Position numbers and translations under genes: made by a program
Notes under the pieces: generated by a model
Seen by the model: the letters and a program-made list of their open reading frames with translations, nothing else
Database searches by the model: none
Told to the model about the DNA's origin: nothing
Origin: Ruminococcus sp.
GTDB taxonomy: Bacteria > Bacillota > Clostridia > Oscillospirales > Acutalibacteraceae
Length of the DNA stretch: 12,213 nucleotides
Direction of reading: 5' to 3'
Assembly (NCBI GenBank): GCA_004558485.1
Contig: SFCS01000033.1
Coordinates: 1 to 12,213, forward strand
Shown: piece by piece, positions 1-6,803 of the stretch
How the letters are laid out: every line of letters begins with the position of its first letter
How positions within the stretch are numbered: the first letter of the stretch is position 1

Positions 1-99
1 GCATCGCGGGGTTTTGCCCCACAATCCCTTACAGCAACTTTTGAGGCCGAAAAACGACACACTTTTTGAAACTTTTTCAAAAAATTTTTTTGGACTCAT
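1..99 (-). CDS. Partial small ORF, unknown product, cut by window edge
   Basis: An open frame starts with ATG at 99-97 and runs off the window after 33 codons without a stop. It begins MSPKKFFEKVSKSVSFFGLK and later contains a Cys-Cys pair. I do not recognise it. The best evidence that it is translated is the perfect GGAGG (106-110) six bases before the ATG. A hairpin followed by six T (118-148) ends only eight bases upstream of that ribosome binding site, so it would lie in the leader of this gene. A weak promoter-like pair (TTGTCT, 17 bases, TATATA) lies at 156-184. The DNA is very AT-rich compared with the rest of the window. It may be the first gene of a neighbouring accessory region, but 33 codons are too few to call a function. 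Confidence 0.4.
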   Translation of the reverse strand, partial: MSPKKFFEKVSKSVSFFGLKSCCKGLWGKTPRC

Positions 100-117
100 G
101 TAAAACCTCCAGAAAGC

Positions 118-148
118 AAAAAATCCCGCCGTGAAATTCACAGCGGGA
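118..148 (-). terminator. Intrinsic terminator-like hairpin before the edge ORF
   Basis: On the minus strand, arms at 124-135 and 137-148 form a long hairpin (CCCGC and GTGAA blocks) around a one-base centre, followed by six T (118-123). The single imperfect pair is G-T on the minus strand but C-A on the plus strand, so the structure is better in minus-strand RNA. It is either a second terminator after lysS or a leader element of the ORF starting at 99. Confidence 0.65.
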
Positions 149-155
149 AGTACCT

Positions 156-184
156 TATATATGTTGTTATATCTTCACAGACAA
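156..184 (-). promoter_or_regulatory. Weak candidate promoter for the edge ORF
   Basis: On the minus strand TTGTCT (179-184) and TATATA (156-161) are separated by 17 bases. Each box matches consensus at four of six positions. Transcription would start near 149, directly at the hairpin 124-148. AT-rich DNA gives such matches by chance, so support is weak. Confidence 0.25.
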
Positions 185-185
185 A

Positions 186-201
186 TTGGTCAGTTGGTCA
201 A
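186..201. repeat. Tandem 8-bp repeat TTGGTCAR
   Basis: TTGGTCAG (186-193) is followed directly by TTGGTCAA (194-201). It resembles a looser copy of the GGTGA repeats at 330-353, which share the TTGGT-A...TGGT-A...AAAC outline. It may be a protein-binding site; the function is unknown. Confidence 0.4.
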
Positions 202-213
202 AACGCAGGAAAT

Positions 214-246
214 AAAAAAAGACCCACTACCTTTCGATAGTGAGTC
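214..246 (-). terminator. Rho-independent terminator of greA-lysS
   Basis: Arms at 238-246 and 221-229 form a nine-base-pair stem with an eight-base loop, followed on the minus strand by seven T (214-220). One pair is U-G in minus-strand RNA but A-C on the other strand, which shows that the hairpin works for minus-strand transcripts. It lies about 135 bases after the lysS stop codon and is the first good terminator there. Confidence 0.85.
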
Positions 247-270
247 TTGTGGGAAACTATAAGCTATTAT

Positions 271-352
271 GTGATTTTAAGTGATTATACGGGAAATCAC
301 ACATTGATTTGCTCCAAATTGGAGAACGGTTGGTGATTTTTGGTGACTAAAA
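271..352. repeat. Two pairs of abutting 10-bp repeats (GTGAYTWWW type) flanking a palindrome
   Basis: GTGATTTTAA (271-280) abuts GTGATTATAC (281-290). A second pair, GTGATTTTTG (333-342) and GTGACTAAAA (343-352), has the same 10-base period. Between the pairs lie an inverted copy (AAATCACAC, 294-302) and a palindrome CTCC-AAATT-GGAG (312-324). Units one helical turn apart look like protein-binding sites, for example arm sites of a tyrosine recombinase or an operator. No recombinase gene is in the window. Confidence 0.5.
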
Positions 353-381
353 CGGAGATTTTAGCCTTTTTTTGACCCAAA

Positions 382-2331
382 TCAATAGAGTTTTGCACCT
401 GCCGGAATGTGGTTATCGACCATCAGAAGATGAAGTTCTTCTTCCTCGCCGCGCTTGTTAATTGCGGAGAGAAGCATACCACAAGAGTCGATGCCCATCA
501 TCGGTCTCGGAGGCAGATTCGTGATTGCAATCAAAGTCTTGCCAACGAGTTCTTCGGGTTCATAAAATGCGTGAATACCGCTTAAAATGGTTCTGTCTGT
601 GCCTGTTCCGTCGTCCAAAACGAACTTTAAGAGCTTTTTGGACTTCTTCACAGCTTCGCATTCCTTGACCTTTACGGCACGGAAATCACTCTTGGAAAAG
701 GTGTCAAAATCCACCTGATCCTCAAACAAAGGCTCGATCTGAACATTGGAAAAATCAATTTTTTCTTCCACAACGGGAGCCATCTGAGCAGCCTCCGCAG
801 GAGCCGAAACTTCCTTGGAAACCTTCTTGTCAGAGTCCAACGACTTCATTGTCGGGAACAGCAGCACATCGCGGATGGCGGCGGAGTCGGTCAGCAGCAT
901 ACACATGCGGTCAATGCCGTAGCCGATGCCGCCTGTGGGCGGCATGCCGATCTCAAGGGCGTTGAGGAAATCCTCGTCGGTGTGGTTGGCTTCCTCGTCT
1001 CCCTGGGCGAAAAGCTCCTCCTGCGCCGCAAAGCGCGCTCTTTGGTCGATGGGGTCGTTAAGCTCGGAATAGGCGTTTGCCATTTCCCAGCCGTTCATGA
1101 AGAACTCGAACCGCTCCACATAGTCGGGTGCATCCGGCTTGCGCTTGGTGAGCGGGGAAATCTCCACCGGATGATCCATCACGAAGGTGGGCTGAATGAG
1201 GTGTTCCTCGGCAAAGGTCTCGAAGAACAGGTTGAGGATGTCGCCCTTCTTGTGGTGCGGCTCATACGCCACACCGTGCGCATCGGCGGCGGCACGCGCC
1301 TCTTCGAGCGTGTGAATGTCGTTAAAGTCCACGCCGCTGTACTGTTTGACGGCATCCACCATGGTGATGCGGGCGAAGGGCTTGCCGAGATCCATTTCCA
1401 CTCCGTTGTAGGTGATGGTGGTCGTGCCCAGCACTTCCTTTGCCACATAGCGGTACATATCCTCGGTGAGATCCATCATGTCGCGGTAATCGGCAAACGC
1501 CTGATACAGCTCCATGAGGGTGAATTCGGGGTTGTGGCGGGTGTCGAGTCCCTCGTTGCGGAACACGCGCCCGATCTCATACACCCGTTCCATGCCGCCG
1601 ACGATGAGGCGTTTGAGATACAGCTCCAGGGAGATGCGCAGCTTCAGATCCTCGTCGAGAGCGTTGAAGTGTGTCTCAAACGGTCGCGCCGCCGCGCCGC
1701 CCGCGTTGGCGACCAGCATGGGGGTCTCGACCTCCATAAAGCCGCGCGCATCGAGAAAACGGCGCACGGTGCTGATGATTTTCGAGCGCTTCACGAAGGT
1801 GTCGCGCACTTCGGGATTGACGATGAGATCGACATAGCGCTGACGGTAGCGGGTGTCGGTGTTGGTGAGGCCGTGAAACTTTTCGGGCAGCGGCTGCAGG
1901 CTCTTGGACAGCAGCGTCACCGCCTCGGCGTGAACGGAAATCTCACCGGTCTTGGTCTGGAACACCGTGCCGCGTACGCCGACAAGATCGCCGATGTCCA
2001 TTTTCTTGAAATCGGCATAGCTCTCCTCGCCGATGTTGTCGCGCGCCACATACACCTGAATCGTGCCCTTGAGATCCTGCACATGGCAGAATGACGCCTT
2101 GCCCATGATGCGCTTGGCCATCATGCGGCCGGCGACGGTCACCTCGGTGTTTTCGAGCGTTTTGAAGCCGTTTTTGATCTCGTCACTGTGATGCGTCACA
2201 GCAAATTTGGTGATCTTGAAGGGGTCTTTGCCCGCTGCCTGCAGGGCGGCAAGCTTGTCCCGCCGTATCTGCAAAAGCTCGGAGCGCTGTTTCTCGGTCA
2301 TCGCCGCAGGAGCGGTTCTTTCTTCACTCAT
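382..2331 (-). CDS. lysS: Lysyl-tRNA synthetase (class II) with fused C-terminal tRNA-binding domain
   Basis: The enzyme charges tRNA-Lys with lysine in the cytoplasm. An N-terminal OB-fold anticodon domain (about residues 65-145) is followed by the class II catalytic core: motif 1 near 185-207, motif 2 (YEIGRVFRNEG) near 251-261, and motif 3 (GIGYGIDRM) near 468-476. The core ends at LLFPTMK, where most bacterial LysRS (about 490-510 residues) stop. Here a charged linker follows and then a roughly 105-residue Trbp111/MetRS-C-like OB domain (FSKSDFRAVKV, ILSGI, PEELVGK, PRPMMGI, GMLLSA). I chose ATG 2331 (649 residues) because AAGGA lies eight bases upstream; ATG 2340 has no spacing to any Shine-Dalgarno sequence. 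It is coupled to greA, whose stop overlaps this binding site. GC content drops at the linker (see findings). The enzyme identity is very secure. Confidence 0.96.
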   Translation of the reverse strand: MSEERTAPAAMTEKQRSELLQIRRDKLAALQAAGKDPFKITKFAVTHHSDEIKNGFKTLENTEVTVAGRMMAKRIMGKASFCHVQDLKGTIQVYVARDNIGEESYADFKKMDIGDLVGVRGTVFQTKTGEISVHAEAVTLLSKSLQPLPEKFHGLTNTDTRYRQRYVDLIVNPEVRDTFVKRSKIISTVRRFLDARGFMEVETPMLVANAGGAAARPFETHFNALDEDLKLRISLELYLKRLIVGGMERVYEIGRVFRNEGLDTRHNPEFTLMELYQAFADYRDMMDLTEDMYRYVAKEVLGTTTITYNGVEMDLGKPFARITMVDAVKQYSGVDFNDIHTLEEARAAADAHGVAYEPHHKKGDILNLFFETFAEEHLIQPTFVMDHPVEISPLTKRKPDAPDYVERFEFFMNGWEMANAYSELNDPIDQRARFAAQEELFAQGDEEANHTDEDFLNALEIGMPPTGGIGYGIDRMCMLLTDSAAIRDVLLFPTMKSLDSDKKVSKEVSAPAEAAQMAPVVEEKIDFSNVQIEPLFEDQVDFDTFSKSDFRAVKVKECEAVKKSKKLLKFVLDDGTGTDRTILSGIHAFYEPEELVGKTLIAITNLPPRPMMGIDSCGMLLSAINKRGEEEELHLLMVDNHIPAGAKLY

Positions 2332-2342
2332 GTTATCCATCC

Positions 2343-2816
2343 TTACTTGGAAATGCTCAAGATTTCAAATGTTGCTTCTGCGCCGGAGGGCAGCACGACC
2401 AGAACCTTGTCGCCTGCCGCATGTCCCAAAACGGCTTTGCCGACCGGCGACTCGTCCGAGATCATGCCGTTGAACGGATCGGACTCGGTGCTGCCGACGA
2501 TTTTGTATTCCACCTTGTCGCCCTTGCCGTTGCGCATGCACACCTTGGAGCCGATGTGCACGGTCTCGTCGGAGAGCTGGCTCTCGTCCAGGATACGCAC
2601 ATGCTTCAGCTGCGCCTCGATCTCGGCGATGCGCCCCTCGACGATCGCCTGTTCGTTTTTCGCCTCGTCATATTCGCTGTTTTCGGACAAATCGCCGTAG
2701 CCGAGCGCGGTTTTGATCTTTTCCGCCACTTCTTTGCGGCGAACGGTTTTCAGCTCTTCAAGCTCTGCCTCCAGCTTTTTAAGACCTTCGCGGCTCATAA
2801 CGAGTTCTTTTATCAT
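2343..2816 (-). CDS. greA: Transcription elongation factor GreA
   Basis: GreA binds the RNA polymerase secondary channel and stimulates cleavage of backtracked RNA. The 157-residue protein has the usual length. It has an N-terminal coiled coil (about residues 8-77) whose tip carries the acidic signature GDLSENSEYDEAK (Asp42, Glu45), and a C-terminal FKBP-like domain (about 85-157). ATG 2816 is preferred because AAAGGA lies about nine bases upstream; the internal ATG at 2798, where many homologues begin, has no ribosome binding site. The gene is first in a two-gene unit with lysS, a common arrangement in Firmicutes, and starts about 43 bases after the predicted transcription start. Confidence 0.97.
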   Translation of the reverse strand: MIKELVMSREGLKKLEAELEELKTVRRKEVAEKIKTALGYGDLSENSEYDEAKNEQAIVEGRIAEIEAQLKHVRILDESQLSDETVHIGSKVCMRNGKGDKVEYKIVGSTESDPFNGMISDESPVGKAVLGHAAGDKVLVVLPSGAEATFEILSISK

Positions 2817-2865
2817 GAATACTCATCCTTTCAATGCGTAATACGCTAAAAAACATACATAAATT

Positions 2866-2894
2866 ATTATACTGTCTGCGCTTTGCGCTGTCAA
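2866..2894 (-). promoter_or_regulatory. Consensus sigma-A promoter of greA-lysS
   Basis: On the minus strand a perfect TTGACA (2889-2894) and a perfect TATAAT (2866-2871) are separated by 17 bases, so transcription should start near 2859. The spacer holds GCGC-AAA-GCGC, a small symmetric element whose role is unknown. Confidence 0.92.
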
Positions 2895-2966
2895 GGATTT
2901 TTGTGCCGCAAACGGGAACGGAGAAAACTTCTTTCGGGAACGACTGCAAAAATTCAAAGAATGGTA

Positions 2967-2995
2967 TTGACAAACGAAAAAAATGGGTATATTAT
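2967..2995 (+). promoter_or_regulatory. Sigma-A promoter of tRNA-Gln
   Basis: TTGACA (2967-2972) and TATTAT (2990-2995) are 17 bases apart. The predicted start near 3002 leaves about 12 bases of leader before the tRNA. It is divergent from the greA promoter about 70 bases away. Confidence 0.88.
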
Positions 2996-3013
2996 ATAGA
3001 GCGTCTCAAATAT

Positions 3014-3087
3014 TGCGGAATGGTGTAATGGTAGCACCGCAGTCTCTGAATCTGCTTGTTGGGGTTCGAGTCCCTATTCCGCAGCCA
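3014..3087 (+). tRNA. tRNA-Gln (anticodon CUG, CCA encoded)
   Basis: A complete cloverleaf can be drawn. The acceptor stem TGCGGAA/TTCCGCA (3014-3020, 3077-3083) is followed by discriminator G3084 and encoded CCA (3085-3087). The D arm is at 3023-3037, and the anticodon stem at 3039-3043/3051-3055 has a U-U pair at its loop end. The loop CTCTGAA places anticodon CTG at 3046-3048, reading CAG codons. The T arm (3060-3076) contains TTCGAGT. U1-A72 and G73 are typical identity features of bacterial tRNA-Gln. It is the only plus-strand gene in the window and has its own promoter and terminator. Confidence 0.95.
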
Positions 3088-3091
3088 AAAC

Positions 3092-3127
3092 AAAGCGCCC
3101 ATCGCGAAAGCGATGGGCGCTTTTTTT
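3092..3127 (+). terminator. Strong terminator of tRNA-Gln, possibly bidirectional
   Basis: A 14-base-pair perfect stem (3092-3105 with 3110-3123) closes a GAAA tetraloop, followed by seven T (3121-3127). On the minus strand the stem is followed by TTT-G-TTTT, so it may also stop transcripts coming from dapL. Confidence 0.92.
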
Positions 3128-3150
3128 GTATTCCTGAAAAGCTTCCGCTT

Positions 3151-3171
3151 GCACGCATGCATCATGCGTGC
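3151..3171. terminator. Nine-base-pair hairpin after dapL, weak terminator candidate
   Basis: GCACGCATG (3151-3159) and CATGCGTGC (3163-3171) form a perfect stem with a three-base loop, 22 bases after the dapL stop. The T stretch on the minus strand is short and about ten bases away, so it may only slow polymerase or protect the mRNA end. The hairpin 3092-3127 is the more likely final stop. Confidence 0.4.
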
Positions 3172-3192
3172 TTCTCCGCGAGAGGGGCGCGT

Positions 3193-4374
3193 TCACACAA
3201 ACAATTTCTCTATTCGCTTTGCCGCCTCTTTTGTGTCGGCGGTGTCGCCGAAGGAGGAAAGGCGGAAATAGCCCTCGCCGCAGTCGCCGAAGCCTGCGCC
3301 CGGCGTGCCGACGATCTGCGCCTCGTTCAGGAGATAGTCGAAAAGCTCCCAGCTGCCCATGCCGCGCGGGCACGCCATCCAGAGATAGGGCGCGTTTCTG
3401 CCGCCGCAATACCAGATGCTGCAGGCATCGAGCGCCGCCATCAGCACAGCGGCGTTGCGCTTATAGACGGCGATGTTTGCCATCGCCTGCTTTTGCCCCT
3501 CGGGCGTGAACACGGCGGCAGCGCCGCGCTGCACGATATAGGAAACGCCGTTTGTCTTGGTTGTGCGGTTGCGCACCCACATGTCGTGCAGCGACATGCC
3601 CGCGCGCAGCAGCGTTTTCGGCACGACGGTGTAGCCGCAGCGCACGCCCGTGAACCCCGCCGTCTTGGACAGCGAGGAAATTTCAATAGCGCAGGTGCGG
3701 CTGCCCTCGATCTCATAAATGCTGTGCGGCACATCCGCGTCCTCGATGAATGCCTCATATGCCGCATCGAAAATGAGGATCGCATCGTGCGCGTTGGCAT
3801 AATCCACCCACGCCTTTAATTTTTCCTTGTTATATACCGCACCGGTCGGGTTGTTGGGGGAGCAGATGTAGACAATGTCCGCAAAAATGCTGCCGTCCGG
3901 CATGGGAAGAAAGCCGTTTTTGCGCGAGGACGGCAGATGCACGACGCGGTGTCCCGCAATGATGTTGGAGTCGACATAGGCGGGATAGGCAGGCTCGGTC
4001 ACAAGAGCCGTGTTGACACCCGAAAACAGATCGAGTATGGCGCCGAGATCGTCGCCCGCGCCGCTCGAAACAAAAATTTCGTCCGTGTCCAGAGCGACGC
4101 CGCGCGTCGCATAGTGTCCGCGGATCGCTTCCTTCAGGAACGGTGCGCCGCACTCCGGCATATATCCGTGAAAGGTCGCCTTTTGCGCCTGATCGTCCAC
4201 CGCCTTGTGCATCGCGGTAATGACCGCATCACACAGCGGCAGCGTCACATCGCCGACCCCCAGCCGCAGCAGGTGTGCCGTCGGGTGCTCTGCCATATAG
4301 GCGTTGACGCGCTGCTCGATGTGATAGAAAAGATAGGAGCTTTTCAGCTCGTCATAATGTAAATTAGGTCGCAT
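3193..4374 (-). CDS. dapL: LL-diaminopimelate aminotransferase (DapL)
   Basis: This PLP-dependent class I/II aminotransferase converts tetrahydrodipicolinate and glutamate to LL-2,6-diaminopimelate and 2-oxoglutarate in one step, bypassing the acylated routes. The 393-residue length suits the family. Visible features are the N-terminal SYLFYHIEQRV and RLGVGDVTLPL segments, CSPNNPTGAV (about 171-180), IFDAAYEAF (Asp203) and the PLP lysine in SSLSKTAGFTGVR (Lys237). Start choice: ATG 4374 has AGGGAGAA ten bases upstream and overlaps the dapF end by 11 bases; a TTG at 4395 would add seven residues but lacks a binding site. Its direct coupling to dapF joins consecutive lysine/peptidoglycan steps, and its glutamate use suits the upstream GS-GOGAT genes. 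Confidence 0.95.
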   Translation of the reverse strand: MRPNLHYDELKSSYLFYHIEQRVNAYMAEHPTAHLLRLGVGDVTLPLCDAVITAMHKAVDDQAQKATFHGYMPECGAPFLKEAIRGHYATRGVALDTDEIFVSSGAGDDLGAILDLFSGVNTALVTEPAYPAYVDSNIIAGHRVVHLPSSRKNGFLPMPDGSIFADIVYICSPNNPTGAVYNKEKLKAWVDYANAHDAILIFDAAYEAFIEDADVPHSIYEIEGSRTCAIEISSLSKTAGFTGVRCGYTVVPKTLLRAGMSLHDMWVRNRTTKTNGVSYIVQRGAAAVFTPEGQKQAMANIAVYKRNAAVLMAALDACSIWYCGGRNAPYLWMACPRGMGSWELFDYLLNEAQIVGTPGAGFGDCGEGYFRLSSFGDTADTKEAAKRIEKLFV

Positions 4375-5167
4375 CGTCTGCCACTTCTCCCTCAAAAACC
4401 GTTTCGGCGGGGCCCTCCATGGTCACCTCGCCGTTGCCGTCCACCTGTACCGTGAGTGCACCGCCGTCCAGCATCACCGTGACGGCGGTGTTTTTTGCGC
4501 AAAAGCCTGTCGCAATCGCCGCCGCGACTGCGGCGCACGCGCCCGTGCCGCACGCCAGCGTCACGCCGCTGCCGCGCTCCCACACCCGCATGCGCAGATG
4601 CGTGCTGTCGGTGACGGAAACAAATTCGACATTCACCCCGTCGGGGAAGGCGGGATGAACGGACAGCGCTGCGCCGAGGGTCGCAAGCGGGGCTTTTTCG
4701 GCGTCGTCGACAAACACGACGGCGTGCGGATTGCCCATGTTCACCGGCGTCAGCCGAACGGTGCTTTCTGTCGCCGTGACTGTCTGCGGTGCGCCGACGG
4801 CGACACGCCCCATGTCCACCGTCACCGTTTGCACCTTGCCGCCCGCCGTGTGCAGTAGGAGCGTTTTGATACCCGCCGGCGTTTCGACCGTCAGGCGGGT
4901 CTTATCCGTGTAGCCCTTGTCATAGACATATTTGCCGACACAACGGATGCCGTTGCCGCACATTTTTGCCTCGCTGCCGTCCGCGTTGAAAATGCGCATC
5001 ATGAAATCCGCCCGATCCGACGGCAGAATGAAGATCATGCCGTCCGCGCCCGCGCCGAAATGGCGGTCGGAAAGCCGCTTTGAAAGAGCTTTGACATGCG
5101 GCGGCAGCGCCGCGGCAAAGACATAGAGATAGTCGTTGCCGAGACCCTGCATCTTGGTGAATTTCAT
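4364..5167 (-). CDS. dapF: Diaminopimelate epimerase
   Basis: DapF interconverts LL- and meso-diaminopimelate without a cofactor, supplying meso-DAP for peptidoglycan and lysine. The protein of about 267 residues has the two-fold DapF architecture. GLGNDY lies at the N terminus, the first catalytic cysteine is in MCGNGIRC (Cys70), NMGNPHAVVF is near 143-152, and the second catalytic cysteine is in LACGTGACA (Cys206). ATG 5167 is chosen because AGGAG (5176-5180) lies eight bases upstream; a GTG at 5176 overlaps that site and is unlikely. The ribosome binding site overlaps the pyrG stop codon, and the gene end overlaps dapL, so translation of the three genes is probably coupled. Confidence 0.97.
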   Translation of the reverse strand: MKFTKMQGLGNDYLYVFAAALPPHVKALSKRLSDRHFGAGADGMIFILPSDRADFMMRIFNADGSEAKMCGNGIRCVGKYVYDKGYTDKTRLTVETPAGIKTLLLHTAGGKVQTVTVDMGRVAVGAPQTVTATESTVRLTPVNMGNPHAVVFVDDAEKAPLATLGAALSVHPAFPDGVNVEFVSVTDSTHLRMRVWERGSGVTLACGTGACAAVAAAIATGFCAKNTAVTVMLDGGALTVQVDGNGEVTMEGPAETVFEGEVADDAT

Positions 5168-5179
5168 GAGGATCACTCC

Positions 5180-6784
5180 TTAGCTCTCGCGGTGTTCGAG
5201 TGCCGCCTTGATAAAGCCGCAGAAAAGCGGGTGCGCCTTGTTGGGGCGGGACTTGAATTCCGGATGATACTGCACGCCGACAAAGAACGGGCGGTCGGAC
5301 AGCTCCACCGTCTCGACCAGTCTGCCGTCCGGCGACAGGCCGGAGAGCGTCAGTCCTGCGGCGGTGAGCGCCTCGCGGAAGTCGTTGTTGAATTCATAGC
5401 GGTGACGGTGACGCTCGGAGATCTGCGTCGTGCCGTAGCAGCGCTCCATCGTGGTGTGCGGCGTGATGACGCAGGGGTAGGCGCCAAGGCGCAGCGTGCC
5501 GCCCTTGTCGATGTCGTCGCTCTGCCCCGGCATGAAATCGATGACCTTGTGCTTGCACAGCTCGTCAAATTCGCCGGAATGGGCGTCGGGGATGCCCGCC
5601 GCATGGCGCGCAAATTCGATGACGGCGATCTGCATGCCGAGACAGATGCCGAAATACGGCAGCTTGTTTTCTCTGGCATATTTTGCAGCAAGGATCATGC
5701 CCTCGATGCCTCTGCCGCCGAATCCGCCGGGGACGATGATGCCGTCAAGACCGGCAAGCACACCGTCTACGGTCTCGGGCGTCAAGGTCTCCGAGTCGAT
5801 CCAGTGGATGCGGATGTGCGTATTGAGGGTATAGCCCGCATGGCGCATCGCCTCCGCCACCGAGAGATACGCGTCGTGAAGCTGCACATATTTGCCGACA
5901 AGGCCGATGTGCACTTCCTTTTCGCGGTTTTTGATCCGCTTTACCATATCCTCCCATTCGGCAAGCGCGGGTGCCGGCGCGTCGATGTGCAGCTCGCGGC
6001 ACACCACCTCGGAGAAATGCGCCTTTTCCAGCATCAGCGGTGCCTCATAGAGATAGGGCAGCGTGATGTTTTCAATCACACAGTCGGGGCTGACATTGCA
6101 GAAAAGCGAAATCTTCTTGAAGATGGACGGCTCGAGCGGCTCGTCACAGCGCAGAACGATGATGTTCGGATGGATGCCCATGCCTTGCAGCTCACGCACC
6201 GAGTGCTGCGTCGGCTTTGACTTGTGCTCATCCGAGCCGCGCAGGAAGGGCACGAGGGTCACATGAATGAAAAGACTGTTTTCTCTGCCGACCTCGAGGG
6301 AGATCTGACGCACCGCCTCAAGAAACGGCTGCGACTCGATGTCGCCGATGGTGCCGCCAATCTCGGTGATGACGACATCGGCGTCCGTCTGCTTGCCGAC
6401 GCGGTAGACAAAGTCCTTGATCTCATTGGTGATATGCGGAATGACCTGCACGGTCGAACCGAGATATTCGCCGCGGCGCTCCTTGTTGAGCACGTTCCAG
6501 TAGACCTTGCCGGTGGTGAGGTTGGAGTATTTGTTGAGATCCTCGTCGATGAACCGTTCATAGTGTCCGAGGTCGAGATCGGTCTCTGCGCCGTCCTCGG
6601 TGACATACACCTCACCGTGCTGATAGGGGCTCATCGTGCCGGGATCGACATTGATATACGGGTCAAGCTTTTGCGCGGCGACCTTCAGACCGCGTGCCTT
6701 GAGCAGTCTGCCGAGGGATGCCGCCGTGATGCCCTTGCCGAGACCGGACACCACGCCGCCGGTCACAAAGATGTACTTGGTCAT
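5180..6784 (-). CDS. pyrG: CTP synthase (glutamine hydrolysing)
   Basis: It makes CTP from UTP, ATP and glutamine-derived ammonia in the cytoplasm. From the chosen start the protein has 534 residues, the usual size. The N-terminal synthase domain begins TKYIFVTGGVVSGLGKG (ATP loop) and contains LDPYINVDPGTMSPYQHGEV. The C-terminal class I amidotransferase domain has IIVPGGFGGRG, the nucleophile in FGICLGMQ (Cys381) and the His507-Glu509 pair in YHPEF. ATG 6784 has AGGAG nine bases upstream; the in-frame ATGs at 6790 and 6802 do not have a proper spacing. It follows the ANTAR gene within about 20 bases, with no promoter or terminator seen, so it should share the nitrogen operon mRNA. That is unusual company for pyrG, but it fits its use of glutamine. 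Confidence 0.97.
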   Translation of the reverse strand: MTKYIFVTGGVVSGLGKGITAASLGRLLKARGLKVAAQKLDPYINVDPGTMSPYQHGEVYVTEDGAETDLDLGHYERFIDEDLNKYSNLTTGKVYWNVLNKERRGEYLGSTVQVIPHITNEIKDFVYRVGKQTDADVVITEIGGTIGDIESQPFLEAVRQISLEVGRENSLFIHVTLVPFLRGSDEHKSKPTQHSVRELQGMGIHPNIIVLRCDEPLEPSIFKKISLFCNVSPDCVIENITLPYLYEAPLMLEKAHFSEVVCRELHIDAPAPALAEWEDMVKRIKNREKEVHIGLVGKYVQLHDAYLSVAEAMRHAGYTLNTHIRIHWIDSETLTPETVDGVLAGLDGIIVPGGFGGRGIEGMILAAKYARENKLPYFGICLGMQIAVIEFARHAAGIPDAHSGEFDELCKHKVIDFMPGQSDDIDKGGTLRLGAYPCVITPHTTMERCYGTTQISERHRHRYEFNNDFREALTAAGLTLSGLSPDGRLVETVELSDRPFFVGVQYHPEFKSRPNKAHPLFCGFIKAALEHRES

Positions 6785-6803
6785 GGTCATTCTCTCCTTC
6801 ATT

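Noticed and set aside
347..373. Plus-strand hairpin CTAAAA/TTTTAG followed by seven T as a terminator
   Set aside because: The stem is only six A/T-rich base pairs, there is no plus-strand gene before it, and its left arm is part of the repeat array.
982..2094. Long plus-strand open frame (370 codons) opposite lysS
   Set aside because: It lies entirely antisense to an unmistakable lysyl-tRNA synthetase, is rich in His, Val and Arg as expected from reverse reading of GC-rich codons, and shows no recognisable domain.
2983..3819. Plus-strand open frame of 278 codons running through tRNA-Gln into dapL
   Set aside because: It reads through a tRNA and its terminator and then antisense to dapL, so it cannot be a real gene.
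5096..6220. Plus-strand open frame of 374 codons opposite dapF and pyrG
   Set aside because: It is a mirror frame of conserved pyrG codons with no domain signature and no plausible promoter.
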